Assembly: GCA_002320595.1 (NCBI GenBank)
Contig: DCKB01000044.1
Coordinates: forward strand, 1 to 64,000
Length of the DNA stretch: 64,000 nucleotides
Source: Christensenella sp. UBA1685
GTDB lineage: Bacteria > Bacillota > Clostridia > Christensenellales > CAG-138
Reading direction: 5' to 3'
The notes under the pieces are model-generated. The model worked only from the letters and a program-made list of their open reading frames with translations. It was not told the DNA's origin and searched no databases. Shown one piece after another: positions 43,980-51,711 of this stretch (within the stretch, counting starts at the first letter, position 1; every line of letters begins with the position of its first letter). Made by a program: the position numbers and the translations under genes.

Positions 43980-44744
43980 ATGATTCAACCCATCCAGATC
44001 CGCAACGTAGAAATCGGCAGCGGCGTGCCGAAGGTCATCGTCCCTATCGTTGGCAAAACAGAGGAAGCCATCCTTGCAAAAGCAGGCGAGATTGCCTCTA
44101 TGCCCATTCATACAGTTGAATGGCGCGTGGATTTCTATGACGATGTATTCGACACGGAAAAGACGCTTGCAACCCTGAAAAAGCTGCGCTGTGCGCTCGG
44201 CACGCTCCCGCTGCTGTTCACCTTCCGCACCAAAAAGGAAGGCGGCGAGAAGGAGATCACCATGGAGCAGTACACTGCGCTGAACCTTGCCGTTGCAGCA
44301 AGCGGAGATGCGGACTTGATCGACGTTGAAATCTTCTCCGGCGACGGCGTTGTGAAAGCAAATATCGACGGCATCCACAAGGCGGGCGCGCTTGTGGTTG
44401 GTTCCAACCACGATTTCTTTGCTACCCCGGAAAAGGACGCTATCGTTTCCCGCCTGCGCAAGATGCAGGAGATGGGCGCGGACATTCCGAAAATCGCCGT
44501 AATGCCCAAGAGCACTGCGGACGTGCTCACCCTGCTTGCCGCAACGGCCGAAATGCATGAAACCTATGCCGACAGGCCGATTATCACCATGTCCATGAGT
44601 GCGAAGGGCGTAATCAGCCGGCTTTCCTGCGAGGCGTTTGGCTCCGCGATGACCTTCGGCGCCGTTGGGCAGGTTTCCGCTCCCGGCCAGATCCCCGTGG
44701 AGCAGCTCAGGCAGGTGCTTGATATCCTGCACGGCGCGCTGTAA
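43980..44744 (+). CDS. aroD: Type I 3-dehydroquinate dehydratase
   Basis: This 254-residue class I dehydroquinase converts 3-dehydroquinate to 3-dehydroshikimate by Schiff-base chemistry. The active site looks complete: EWRVDF (E47), SNHDF (H144), KIAVMPKS (K171) and the late MSMSAKGVISR with AFGSAMTF. Chorismate pathway genes aroB, aroC, aroF and aroK are absent here, and the neighbours are catabolic, so a role in quinate/shikimate use or in another pathway is inferred. AAGGAG precedes the ATG at 43980. The next gene starts 65 bases on. Confidence 0.92.
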   Translation: MIQPIQIRNVEIGSGVPKVIVPIVGKTEEAILAKAGEIASMPIHTVEWRVDFYDDVFDTEKTLATLKKLRCALGTLPLLFTFRTKKEGGEKEITMEQYTALNLAVAASGDADLIDVEIFSGDGVVKANIDGIHKAGALVVGSNHDFFATPEKDAIVSRLRKMQEMGADIPKIAVMPKSTADVLTLLAATAEMHETYADRPIITMSMSAKGVISRLSCEAFGSAMTFGAVGQVSAPGQIPVEQLRQVLDILHGAL

Positions 44745-44808
44745 CTTGAAGCGCCCCCGCCGGCCAACAGCCGGGCGGGCATACCCGGCAAAGGAGGTTC
44801 CCCAGAAC

Positions 44809-45723
44809 ATGAAGTTTGCTGAAAAGATCACGCTTTGCGAGGTCGGCCTCCGGGACGGCCTGCAAAACGAAAAGGCGCTCCTCTCCGTGGAGGATAAGCT
44901 TTCGCTCGCCCGTGCGGCGATCGCTTCGGGCTTCCCGGTGATGGAGCTTGGCTCATTCGTGAGCCCCAAAGCCGTGCCGCAAATGGCGGATACGGATGAA
45001 TTATACCGCCGGCTGGGCGATGTGCCCGGCGTGGAACTGCGCGCGCTCATCGCCAACAAGCGCGGCGTGGAACGCGCGGCCGCCTGCGGCTGCAGAAAAG
45101 TGAAGCTCAACGTTTCCGCAAGCCGCGGACACAACCTTGCCAACCTGAACAAAACGCCGGAAGAAAGCGTCGCGGGCTTTGCGGACTGCGTGAAGGCAGC
45201 GAGAGATGCCGGCATCGCGGTTTCCGGCTCCATCTCCATGCCTTTTGGCTCGCCCTGGGAACGCTTCACTCCGGTTGAAGATGTGCGTTCCATTGTGGAT
45301 GCATATCTTGCCGTCGGCGTGGAGGAAATCTCCCTTTCCGATGCTTCCGGCATGGCGGTTCCCACAAGCGTTTACAGCTTGTTTTCCAACATGGCGCAAG
45401 CGTATCCGAACGTGACCTGGTGGTTCCATTCCCACAACACGCGCGGCACAGCCATGGCGAACATCATCGCCGCCATGGAAGCCGGCATCACGCGCATGGA
45501 CTGTTCCTTTGCGGGGCTCGGCGGCTGCCCGTTCGTGCCCGGCGCGGCGGGGAACATCGCGTCCGAGGACGTTGTTCACATGCTATATGAAATGGGCGTT
45601 GAAACCGGCATTGACCTTGACGCCTGCATCGCTACCGCGCGCCTTGCCGCGGAGCTTACCGGCCACGGCGGCGAAAGCTACATCCTGCGCGCAGGAAAAT
45701 CCAGCGACCTGATTAAGAAATAA
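44809..45723 (+). CDS. HMG-CoA lyase-like aldolase
   Basis: This 304-residue barrel enzyme is of the HMGL family. CEVGLRDGLQNEK holds the Arg-Asp pair that binds the metal, HSHNTRG supplies the metal His pair, and AGLGGCPFVPGAAGN has the catalytic Cys loop, all as in 3-hydroxy-3-methylglutaryl-CoA lyase. It thus cleaves a 3-hydroxyacyl-CoA or a 2-keto-4-hydroxy acid by a retro-aldol step. Context does not suggest leucine breakdown or ketogenesis, so the substrate may be novel. AAAGGAGG precedes the ATG at 44809. Confidence 0.88.
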   Translation: MKFAEKITLCEVGLRDGLQNEKALLSVEDKLSLARAAIASGFPVMELGSFVSPKAVPQMADTDELYRRLGDVPGVELRALIANKRGVERAAACGCRKVKLNVSASRGHNLANLNKTPEESVAGFADCVKAARDAGIAVSGSISMPFGSPWERFTPVEDVRSIVDAYLAVGVEEISLSDASGMAVPTSVYSLFSNMAQAYPNVTWWFHSHNTRGTAMANIIAAMEAGITRMDCSFAGLGGCPFVPGAAGNIASEDVVHMLYEMGVETGIDLDACIATARLAAELTGHGGESYILRAGKSSDLIKK

Positions 45724-45760
45724 CCCACAAAATTCCCCTTTTAAGGAGATTCAATCAAGC

Positions 45761-47578
45761 ATGAAAAAACTCGTATCCGACTTAATGGTAGATTACCTGG
45801 AGCGCCGCGGCGTAGAATACATCTTCGGCCTTTGCGGACATACCGTCATCGGCTTTTTGGATGCGCTCTCCCGCAGCGAGAAGATCAAGTATATCTCCGT
45901 GCGCCATGAGCAGATCGCCGCAACCGCGGCGGACGGCTATGCCCGCGTAAAGCATAAGGCCGCCGTTGTCCTTTCTCACCTTGGCCCCGGCATCACCAAC
46001 ACCGTAACCGGCATTGCCAATGCGGCGTTCGATTCCATCCCGCTCGTGCTCATCGCGGGCGACGTGCCGAGCTATTATTTCGGCAAGCATCCCCATCAGG
46101 AAGTGAATATGCATGCGGATGGCTCCCAATATGAAATCCTCCGCCCCATCGTAAAGCGCGCCTGGCGCATTGACGATCCTGAAGCGCTGCCGGAAATCCT
46201 CGACAAGGCCTTCCGCCTTGCGGAAAGCGGCCGCCCGGGCCCTGTGCTGATCGACGTGCCGATGGACATGTTCTCCCGCGAGATCGATGCCGACCTGTTT
46301 GCGCGCACCTATCGTGACAGCGGCTGCACCATCAAGCCCGCGCTTGCTCCCTCCGCCGCGCGGGAAATCGCAAAGCGCCTTGTGGAAGCGGAACGCCCGG
46401 TGATCCACGCGGGCGGCGGCGTGCTGCTTGCGCAGGCCTCCGAAGAGCTTGCCGCGCTTGCCGAATTCTTGGATATCCCGGTTTCCCGCACCCTGATGGG
46501 CCAGGGATGCCTTTCCGACCGGCATCCGCTCATGGTCGGGCAAACCGGCTTTTGGGGCCTTGACTTTACGCATGAGCTTACCACCAATGCGGATGTTATC
46601 CTCGGCCTCGGCACCCGCTTCGCAGAGGCCGATTGCTCCAGCTGGTATCCGGGCGTAACATTCAATCCGGAAAAGACGACCTTCCTGCAAATTGATATCG
46701 ACCCCACCGAAATCGGCCGCAACTACCCCGTGGCCGTGGGCGCGGTGGCCGATCTGAAGGAAGCCCTGCCGCAAATCCTTGAGGAAGTGAAAAAACTCTG
46801 CCCGAACGGCAAGAGCAACCCTGCGCTGCGACGCCGCATCGCGGAAACGAAGGCGGCATTTAAAGAATCCAACCGCGCCATCGCGGAGGACAGCCGCTTC
46901 CCCATGACCCCGCAGCGTATTCTCAAGGATGTGAAGGAAGTCATTCCTGAAGATTCTCTGATCTATACGGATGTGGGCTGGAACAAAAACGGTGTTGCGC
47001 AGCAATTTGACATCACCATCCCCGGCTCCATCCACCACAGCTCCGGCCTTGCGACGATGGGCTTCGGCTCCTCTGCCATTCTGGGCGGCAAGCTGGCTGC
47101 GCCGGACAAGGTCGTGCTCACGCTTGTGGGCGACGGCGGCTTCGGCACGAACCCGAGCTGCATCGCAACCGCTGTGGAGCAAAACATTCCCGTTATCTGG
47201 ATTGTGATGAACAACTCCGCATTCGGCACCATTGCCGGCCTTGAATATGCGAATTACAGCACGCGCTTCGGCACCACCTTCCACACGCCGGACGGCGCGT
47301 CCTATACCCCCAACTGGGCAGAAATTGCCAAGGGCTATGGCATCAAAGCGGTGCGCATTGAAAGCGCGGACCAGTTTAAGCCCGCGCTTGAGGCGGCAAT
47401 CGCTTCCGGCGAACCGTACCTGCTGGATGTTCCGATGGAGAACATCGCCGTTCCTACGCCGGGCTGCTGGAACATCAACGACATATACACCCCCAAAGCC
47501 AACGTTGTTGAAGGTAAGGTCGTGCGCGGTGCGGATGGTAAGTTTACGCCTCCCACGCACTCCAAGTCCCACAAATAA
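45761..47578 (+). CDS. ThDP-dependent enzyme, acetolactate-synthase-like
   Basis: This 605-residue enzyme of the acetohydroxyacid synthase/glyoxylate carboligase/IolD class has three domains. VRHEQIAATAADGYAR gives the catalytic Glu that activates thiamine diphosphate. GDGGFGTNP together with a late MNNSAFG is the ThDP and metal site. No regulatory subunit gene (ilvH) is near, so isoleucine/valine synthesis is unlikely. The possible reactions are a decarboxylation, ligation, or ring hydrolysis of a diketone, as IolD does. AAGGAG precedes the ATG at 45761 after 12 bases. Confidence 0.88.
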   Translation: MKKLVSDLMVDYLERRGVEYIFGLCGHTVIGFLDALSRSEKIKYISVRHEQIAATAADGYARVKHKAAVVLSHLGPGITNTVTGIANAAFDSIPLVLIAGDVPSYYFGKHPHQEVNMHADGSQYEILRPIVKRAWRIDDPEALPEILDKAFRLAESGRPGPVLIDVPMDMFSREIDADLFARTYRDSGCTIKPALAPSAAREIAKRLVEAERPVIHAGGGVLLAQASEELAALAEFLDIPVSRTLMGQGCLSDRHPLMVGQTGFWGLDFTHELTTNADVILGLGTRFAEADCSSWYPGVTFNPEKTTFLQIDIDPTEIGRNYPVAVGAVADLKEALPQILEEVKKLCPNGKSNPALRRRIAETKAAFKESNRAIAEDSRFPMTPQRILKDVKEVIPEDSLIYTDVGWNKNGVAQQFDITIPGSIHHSSGLATMGFGSSAILGGKLAAPDKVVLTLVGDGGFGTNPSCIATAVEQNIPVIWIVMNNSAFGTIAGLEYANYSTRFGTTFHTPDGASYTPNWAEIAKGYGIKAVRIESADQFKPALEAAIASGEPYLLDVPMENIAVPTPGCWNINDIYTPKANVVEGKVVRGADGKFTPPTHSKSHK

Positions 47579-47609
47579 GCGCAACATGCTCTTTGTTTTC
47601 CCCTTTTGT

Positions 47610-47650
47610 CAAAGCGCCACCCGCGGATTGCTTCCGCGGGTGGCGCTTTG
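47610..47650 (+). terminator. Strong hairpin ending the aldehyde dehydrogenase-ThDP operon
   Basis: An 18-bp perfect stem (CAAAGCGCCACCCGCGGA and its complement) with a five-base loop sits between the two convergent transcripts. The T-runs are short on both strands, but a stem this strong likely blocks read-through in both directions. Confidence 0.55.
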
Positions 47651-47681
47651 ATGGTTTCTGAGCCCATGCGGCACAAAGCAG

Positions 47682-48587
47682 TTAAACTGTACTCTTCAAA
47701 TATTCATCGAACAATGCCGTGTTCTTAATGATGTAATTTGCAAAGCTCTCCGCAGCACGGGAAAGATATCTTGATTTGCGCCATGCCAGCACAATGGAAC
47801 GCGGCGGGATGTCATCTTTGATCCTGAGCACCTTAACCGGGCTCGCATGCTCCCCAAGCGGCTTCGGCATCAGCGCGATCCCGAAGTTGGCCGACACAGA
47901 GCTGAGAATTATGTTGTCGTTCGTCGTTTCAAAAATCACCTTGGGTTTGAACCCCGCATCGCGGAACAGCTGATCTATATACCCCCGAATCTGGCATCTG
48001 CTTTCATATGTAATGACGTTTTCATTCCTCAGTTGCGAAAGGTGAATCTCCTTATAGCGCGCAAGGGGATGCCTGTTTGAAACGATAATCACCGTTTCAT
48101 GGTACCCAATGGTGTGGTACTCAAACATGGGGTTGTCTATTTGAGTTGTAAAAGCAAGGTCGCTGGTTCCGTTTGAGATAGCCTCTTCAATTTCGGTTGA
48201 AGAGGACGAGAAAAAACGGAAGTGCGGCTGAATTTTCCCCAAATCCTCATAATAACGGGAGATGGCATAGGTGACCAGGTCGTTCAAAGAGCTGAAATAG
48301 CTCACCGTAATCATGCCGGACTCCGGGTCGGTCATGTCTTTCAGTTTGGATTGCGCTTCACTTAACAGGGAGAGCGCGGGCTCAACATACTGAAGAAGTA
48401 TCTCCCCGAAGGGGGTTAGCGTTATATTGCGGCCGCTGCGGATCAAAAGCGGCGCATTCAGCTCCCGCTCAAGCTCATTGATCGAATGGCTCAAGGTGGA
48501 TTGCGTCACCCGCAGCTGTTCCGAAGCGCGCGTATAACTCTGTTTTTGCACGATTGTGCAAAAATAGTTCAGCTGTTGCAAATTCAT
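47682..48587 (-). CDS. LysR-type regulator of the AroE-AroA-importer region
   Basis: This 301-residue regulator has an HTH at its start (MNLQQLNYFCTIVQKQSYT, QSTLSHSINELE) and an effector-binding domain after about residue 90. It is divergent from the aroE-like gene, with a 368-base gap that carries a T-N11-A box and a promoter-overlapping repeat. It is a distinct paralogue of the LysR protein at 41312, sharing family features but not close identity by eye. GAGGTG precedes the ATG. Confidence 0.92.
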   Translation of the reverse strand: MNLQQLNYFCTIVQKQSYTRASEQLRVTQSTLSHSINELERELNAPLLIRSGRNITLTPFGEILLQYVEPALSLLSEAQSKLKDMTDPESGMITVSYFSSLNDLVTYAISRYYEDLGKIQPHFRFFSSSSTEIEEAISNGTSDLAFTTQIDNPMFEYHTIGYHETVIIVSNRHPLARYKEIHLSQLRNENVITYESRCQIRGYIDQLFRDAGFKPKVIFETTNDNIILSSVSANFGIALMPKPLGEHASPVKVLRIKDDIPPRSIVLAWRKSRYLSRAAESFANYIIKNTALFDEYLKSTV

Positions 48588-48648
48588 GAAATCACCTCAT
48601 GCTATTCTACCATGTTCTCCCGCATTCAGCAATTATATTTGATATATT

Positions 48649-48713
48649 CATGATTTAATTTCATGTAATTCTCCAAATACCCTATACCATCTCCAAGGAA
48701 CAAATGGTATAAT
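48649..48713 (+). promoter_or_regulatory. LysR box and operator-overlapped promoter of the aroE-like gene
   Basis: CATGA-N7-TCATG (48649-48665) is a T-N11-A LysR recognition site, centred about 63 bases before the predicted start. Further on, TATACCAT (48683-48690), 13 bases and ATGGTATA (48704-48711) form a perfect inverted repeat whose right arm overlaps the -10 box TATAAT (48708-48713) and whose left arm covers the -35 region. This is the expected recognition-site plus activation-site layout of LysR regulation. Confidence 0.65.
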
Positions 48714-48719
48714 TATGAC

Positions 48720-48955
48720 GAAAATATACTATGCTTGAAGGGAATTAGGCAGATTTTGAATTGGAATTCGCCGGATTGTTTTTCGAATGCTCTCTTTGCG
48801 TAAAGTTACCTGAAATTTCCATTGCAGCGACCCATGCATGGGAACTTCTCTTTACGCAGCGCAGCACCGGAAGCGCTCACCGATCCCGCCAAAGCCCCCT
48901 CTCTCCAACGGCACAGGCCAAAGACCCCATCAATTTCAACTTATGAGGTGAAAGC
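48720..48955 (+). other. Structured 5' leader of the aroE-like mRNA
   Basis: The 235-base leader contains TGCGTAAAG (48797-48805) and CTTTACGCA (48850-48858), a perfect 9-bp closing stem, around the palindrome CCCATGCATGGG (48831-48842). This long-range stem with an inner hairpin looks like a regulatory RNA, though no known class is recognised. A TTG-started 61-codon frame (48761-48946) crosses it and is not convincing as a gene. Confidence 0.45.
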
Positions 48956-49825
48956 ATGATAACCGTTCATACAAAACTTGTCGCTTTGTTAGGAACCCCC
49001 CTGGCACAGTCGTTATCCACGCTTATGCAGAATGCGGCATTCCGTTCCTGCGGCCTAAATTATGAATATTTCCCAGTTGAAACCACCGAGCAATCTCTTG
49101 CGCCCATTGTTGCGGGAATCCGGCACATGAATTTCGCGGGATTTGGCGTTACCAAACCCGACAAGGTCGCTGTTATCAAGCATCTGGACGAGCTTGATGA
49201 ATTTGCCGCAAAAATGGGCGCCGTGAATACGGTTGTAATCGGCGAAGGCGGCAAGCTGAAGGGATACAACACGGACGGCGTCGGCTTCCTGCGCTCTCTT
49301 GGCGAACATTATGCAAAGCCGCTTTCCGAAAGCATTTTCGTGTGCCTGGGCGCAGGCGGTGCGGCAAGGGCAATTTGCAGTTCCCTTGCATATCGCGGTG
49401 CGGCGAAGATCATCGTGAGCAGCCTGTTTGACTGGGAAAGTGAGCAGTTGGTTCAGGACATCAACGCAAACTTCGCCCCCGTTGCTTCCATGATTCCGTG
49501 GGGAGAGCAGCAAGCGTTGCTCCATGCGGCAGAACCCGCGGACATGATCATTAACGCGACTGGCGTTGGCATGGGCGCCCATGTAGGCGAATCCCCTGTA
49601 GACAAAGCGATTTTCCGCCCGGGTATGGTCGCCTTTGATGCCGCTTACAACCCGTCCGTCACCAAATTCCTGGCGGATGCCGCAGACTGCGGCTGCACCA
49701 CGTTTAACGGCCTCGGGATGCTCCTGTATCAGGGGACTGCCCAGTTTGAGTTGTGGACGGGAACGCAGGCGCCTGTTGACCTGATGCGGCAGACCCTGGA
49801 AGAAAGCATCGGAAGTAAAGCTTAA
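48956..49825 (+). CDS. aroE: Shikimate dehydrogenase-like protein (AroE family) with altered substrate site
   Basis: This 289-residue NAD(P)-dependent dehydrogenase has the AroE fold. The two substrate-site Ser are kept as QSLST (S19, S21), though the usual Pro after them is Thr. T66 and the catalytic K70 are kept, but the NVT motif reads GVT (G64). Asn of AVNT and Asp of YNTDG are present, and GAGGAARAI is the dinucleotide loop. Such changes suggest a related substrate, such as quinate or an aminated analogue. GAGGTGA precedes the ATG. It is coupled to the aroA-like gene 13 bases on. Confidence 0.85.
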   Translation: MITVHTKLVALLGTPLAQSLSTLMQNAAFRSCGLNYEYFPVETTEQSLAPIVAGIRHMNFAGFGVTKPDKVAVIKHLDELDEFAAKMGAVNTVVIGEGGKLKGYNTDGVGFLRSLGEHYAKPLSESIFVCLGAGGAARAICSSLAYRGAAKIIVSSLFDWESEQLVQDINANFAPVASMIPWGEQQALLHAAEPADMIINATGVGMGAHVGESPVDKAIFRPGMVAFDAAYNPSVTKFLADAADCGCTTFNGLGMLLYQGTAQFELWTGTQAPVDLMRQTLEESIGSKA

Positions 49826-49838
49826 AAGGAGGTTCTAT

Positions 49839-51128
49839 ATGAACGCAAAAATTTACCCCAGCTCGATTCAAGGAGAAATCAGCGTTCCCAGCTCTAAGAG
49901 CCATACGATTCGCGCGCTCATTATCGCAACGCTCGCAGGCGGCCGCTCCTATATTCGCAATCCGCTGCTGAGCGACGATTGCAAGGCCGCCATGCGGATT
50001 GCCGGGCAGTTCGGCTCCACCGTAACCGCGGAAGACGGCGTATGGATTGTGGACGGCCCGGTAGACGGCCTCAAAACGCCGGACGACATCGTCAATGTCG
50101 ACAACTCCGGTACAACGCTGTATTTTATGACGTCGGTTGCAGCATTGCTGCGTGATTACACCGTGTTCACGGGGGATAAGTCGATCCGCAAGCGTCCCGT
50201 GCAACCGCTCCTTACTGCCTTAAACCAGCTTGGCGCCCAGTCTTCCACCACCCGTGAAGGAAATGCCTGCGCTCCGTTTTTCATCAAAGGGCCGATCCGT
50301 GGCGGCGAAGTGAACGTGCCCTGCACAACATCCCAGTACATTTCCTCGCTCATGATTGCCGCCCCTATGTGCGATGGAAATATCCGCATCACCACCGACC
50401 ATCCGGCGGAAATTCCGTACCTGGACATGACCATCAAGTGGCTCAAGGAAGCGGGCATTCAGGTGACTTATGATGAAAAGGAGCATAAGTTCTTTGAAAT
50501 CAAGGGCAACCAGAAATATAAGGCTTTCGATAAGTACATGCCCAGCGATTGGTCCAGCGTGGCCTTCCCGACCGTGGCTGCTTTGACCCCCGGCTCCAAC
50601 CTCACCATCCGCAACATGGATTTCAAGGACAGCCAAGGGGACGCAGCGGTGATTGATCACCTCATCCGCATGGGAGCGGACATTCAGAAACATGAAGCTT
50701 CGGGAGACCTGATCATCCATGGCGGCAAACAGCTGCACGGCATCTCCATGGATTTAAAGAACACGCCCGACGCTCTCCCCATCCTTTGCGTGGCAGGCTG
50801 CATGGCGGACGGCACAACGGTGCTGGACAATGTCGCCGGTGCGCGGCTGAAGGAGACCGACCGCGTCTCCGTTATGACGGAAGCGCTCTCCCTCATGGGG
50901 GCGGACATTTCCTCAACGGAAAACACCATCACCATTCATGGCGGCAAAAAACTCCGCGGCTGCGTGCAGGATAGCCACGGCGACCATCGCATTGCAATGG
51001 CGCTTACCGTAGCTGCCATGAGTGCGGAGGGCTGCACCGAAATTACGGGCGCCGAATGTGCGAGCGTTACCTTCCCCAACTTCTACCCCAAAATGCAGTC
51101 CTGCGGCGTAAAGATCGAGCTCGCTTAA
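49839..51128 (+). CDS. aroA: EPSP synthase-like protein (AroA family) with an altered active-site motif
   Basis: This 429-residue protein has the enolpyruvyl transferase fold. PSSKSHTIRAL (K20, S21, R25), GDKSIRKRP, PDALPI (the catalytic Asp), RLKETDR and GDHRIAM match the family. The GNSGTTxR motif, however, reads DNSGTTLY, with Tyr95 in place of the nearly invariant Arg, and SSQ reads TSQ. It sits right after the aroE-like gene without any other chorismate gene, so it may transfer enolpyruvate to, or remove it from, another hydroxyl compound. AAGGAGG precedes the ATG. Confidence 0.85.
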   Translation: MNAKIYPSSIQGEISVPSSKSHTIRALIIATLAGGRSYIRNPLLSDDCKAAMRIAGQFGSTVTAEDGVWIVDGPVDGLKTPDDIVNVDNSGTTLYFMTSVAALLRDYTVFTGDKSIRKRPVQPLLTALNQLGAQSSTTREGNACAPFFIKGPIRGGEVNVPCTTSQYISSLMIAAPMCDGNIRITTDHPAEIPYLDMTIKWLKEAGIQVTYDEKEHKFFEIKGNQKYKAFDKYMPSDWSSVAFPTVAALTPGSNLTIRNMDFKDSQGDAAVIDHLIRMGADIQKHEASGDLIIHGGKQLHGISMDLKNTPDALPILCVAGCMADGTTVLDNVAGARLKETDRVSVMTEALSLMGADISSTENTITIHGGKKLRGCVQDSHGDHRIAMALTVAAMSAEGCTEITGAECASVTFPNFYPKMQSCGVKIELA

Positions 51129-51306
51129 ACCTTGCGCTTTCCCTCAGCCGGGCAAGCATTTGGGCGAGGGCTGTTTCGCCGCTCTGTTGCTCCTTGAAAA
51201 TGCCATACTTTGTGGTCTGCTGAGGGAGGCTCACCGCTTTCCTGCCCACTTGTTTCAGCCAATACCACAATGTATTTTTTTCGGAAAATAATCCTCCAGC
51301 CTGCTA
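51129..51306. other. Gap after the aroA-like gene with no convincing gene
   Basis: The only notable frame is on the minus strand (51067-51270); it overlaps the end of the aroA-like gene and has no ribosome binding site. It may be a decayed fragment, but nothing supports expression. No terminator is visible here. Confidence 0.4.
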
Positions 51307-51335
51307 TTGACAGAAAGCCGATGCCGCTCTATAAT
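51307..51335 (+). promoter_or_regulatory. Perfect consensus sigma-A promoter upstream of the importer operon
   Basis: TTGACA (51307-51312), exactly 17 bases, TATAAT (51330-51335): all twelve consensus positions match. Transcription should start near 51342, far (370 bases) from the first importer start codon. Confidence 0.85.
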
Positions 51336-51341
51336 AGCAAA

Positions 51342-51577
51342 AAATTGACCGGCGGAGCCGATTATGTTGATCGGGAAGGAGGCATTACGGGATAATGAAG
51401 CATTTTTCGGGAAATTTCAAGAACTTTTTTTGCTGCTATTACCGAGTTTTGGATTCCGGATTGCCGGCATGGCGGGGCAGATTTGTATGCCCGGGGCTTT
51501 TCAATTGATTGAATAAACGAGCCTTCCTGCATAGCCATTCACAGTCCGGAAACAGCCGTATCTGTTCCGGACTTTTT
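51342..51577 (+). ncRNA. Leader or small RNA ended by an intrinsic terminator
   Basis: A transcript from the consensus promoter would run about 235 bases to a hairpin, AGTCCGGAA with its complement (51543-51573) plus an inner CAG/CTG, followed by TTTTT. This is either an attenuated leader for the importer operon or an independent RNA. Two small frames with plausible ribosome binding sites lie inside: 50 codons from 51364 and 37 codons from 51395, the latter with GGGAAGGAGG 12 bases upstream and a Cys-rich middle (FFCCYYR). Either could act as a leader peptide; neither is supported enough to call a gene. Confidence 0.5.
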
Positions 51578-51711
51578 ATGTTCCGCAGTACGGCTTGAGT
51601 TGTTCGGTCCTCAACTGTCCCCGCGCAGCACCGGGAAAACAATCGCGCTATCAAACCAATGTATTAAATCCGGTTTCGGATTTTATAAAAAAGATACTAA
51701 GGAGGAACCAA

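Noticed and set aside
45761..47578. Sulfoacetaldehyde acetyltransferase (Xsc) as the firm call for the ThDP enzyme
   Set aside because: The nearby aldehyde dehydrogenase resembles sulfoacetaldehyde dehydrogenase, but the ThDP protein lacks blocks that I remember from Xsc, so only the superfamily is given.
48761..48946. A 61-codon TTG-started frame before the aroE-like gene
   Set aside because: Weak start, no ribosome binding site, and it lies across a structured RNA leader.
51067..51270. A 67-codon minus-strand frame after the aroA-like gene
   Set aside because: It overlaps the end of aroA, has no ribosome binding site and shows no convincing family; at most a decayed fragment.
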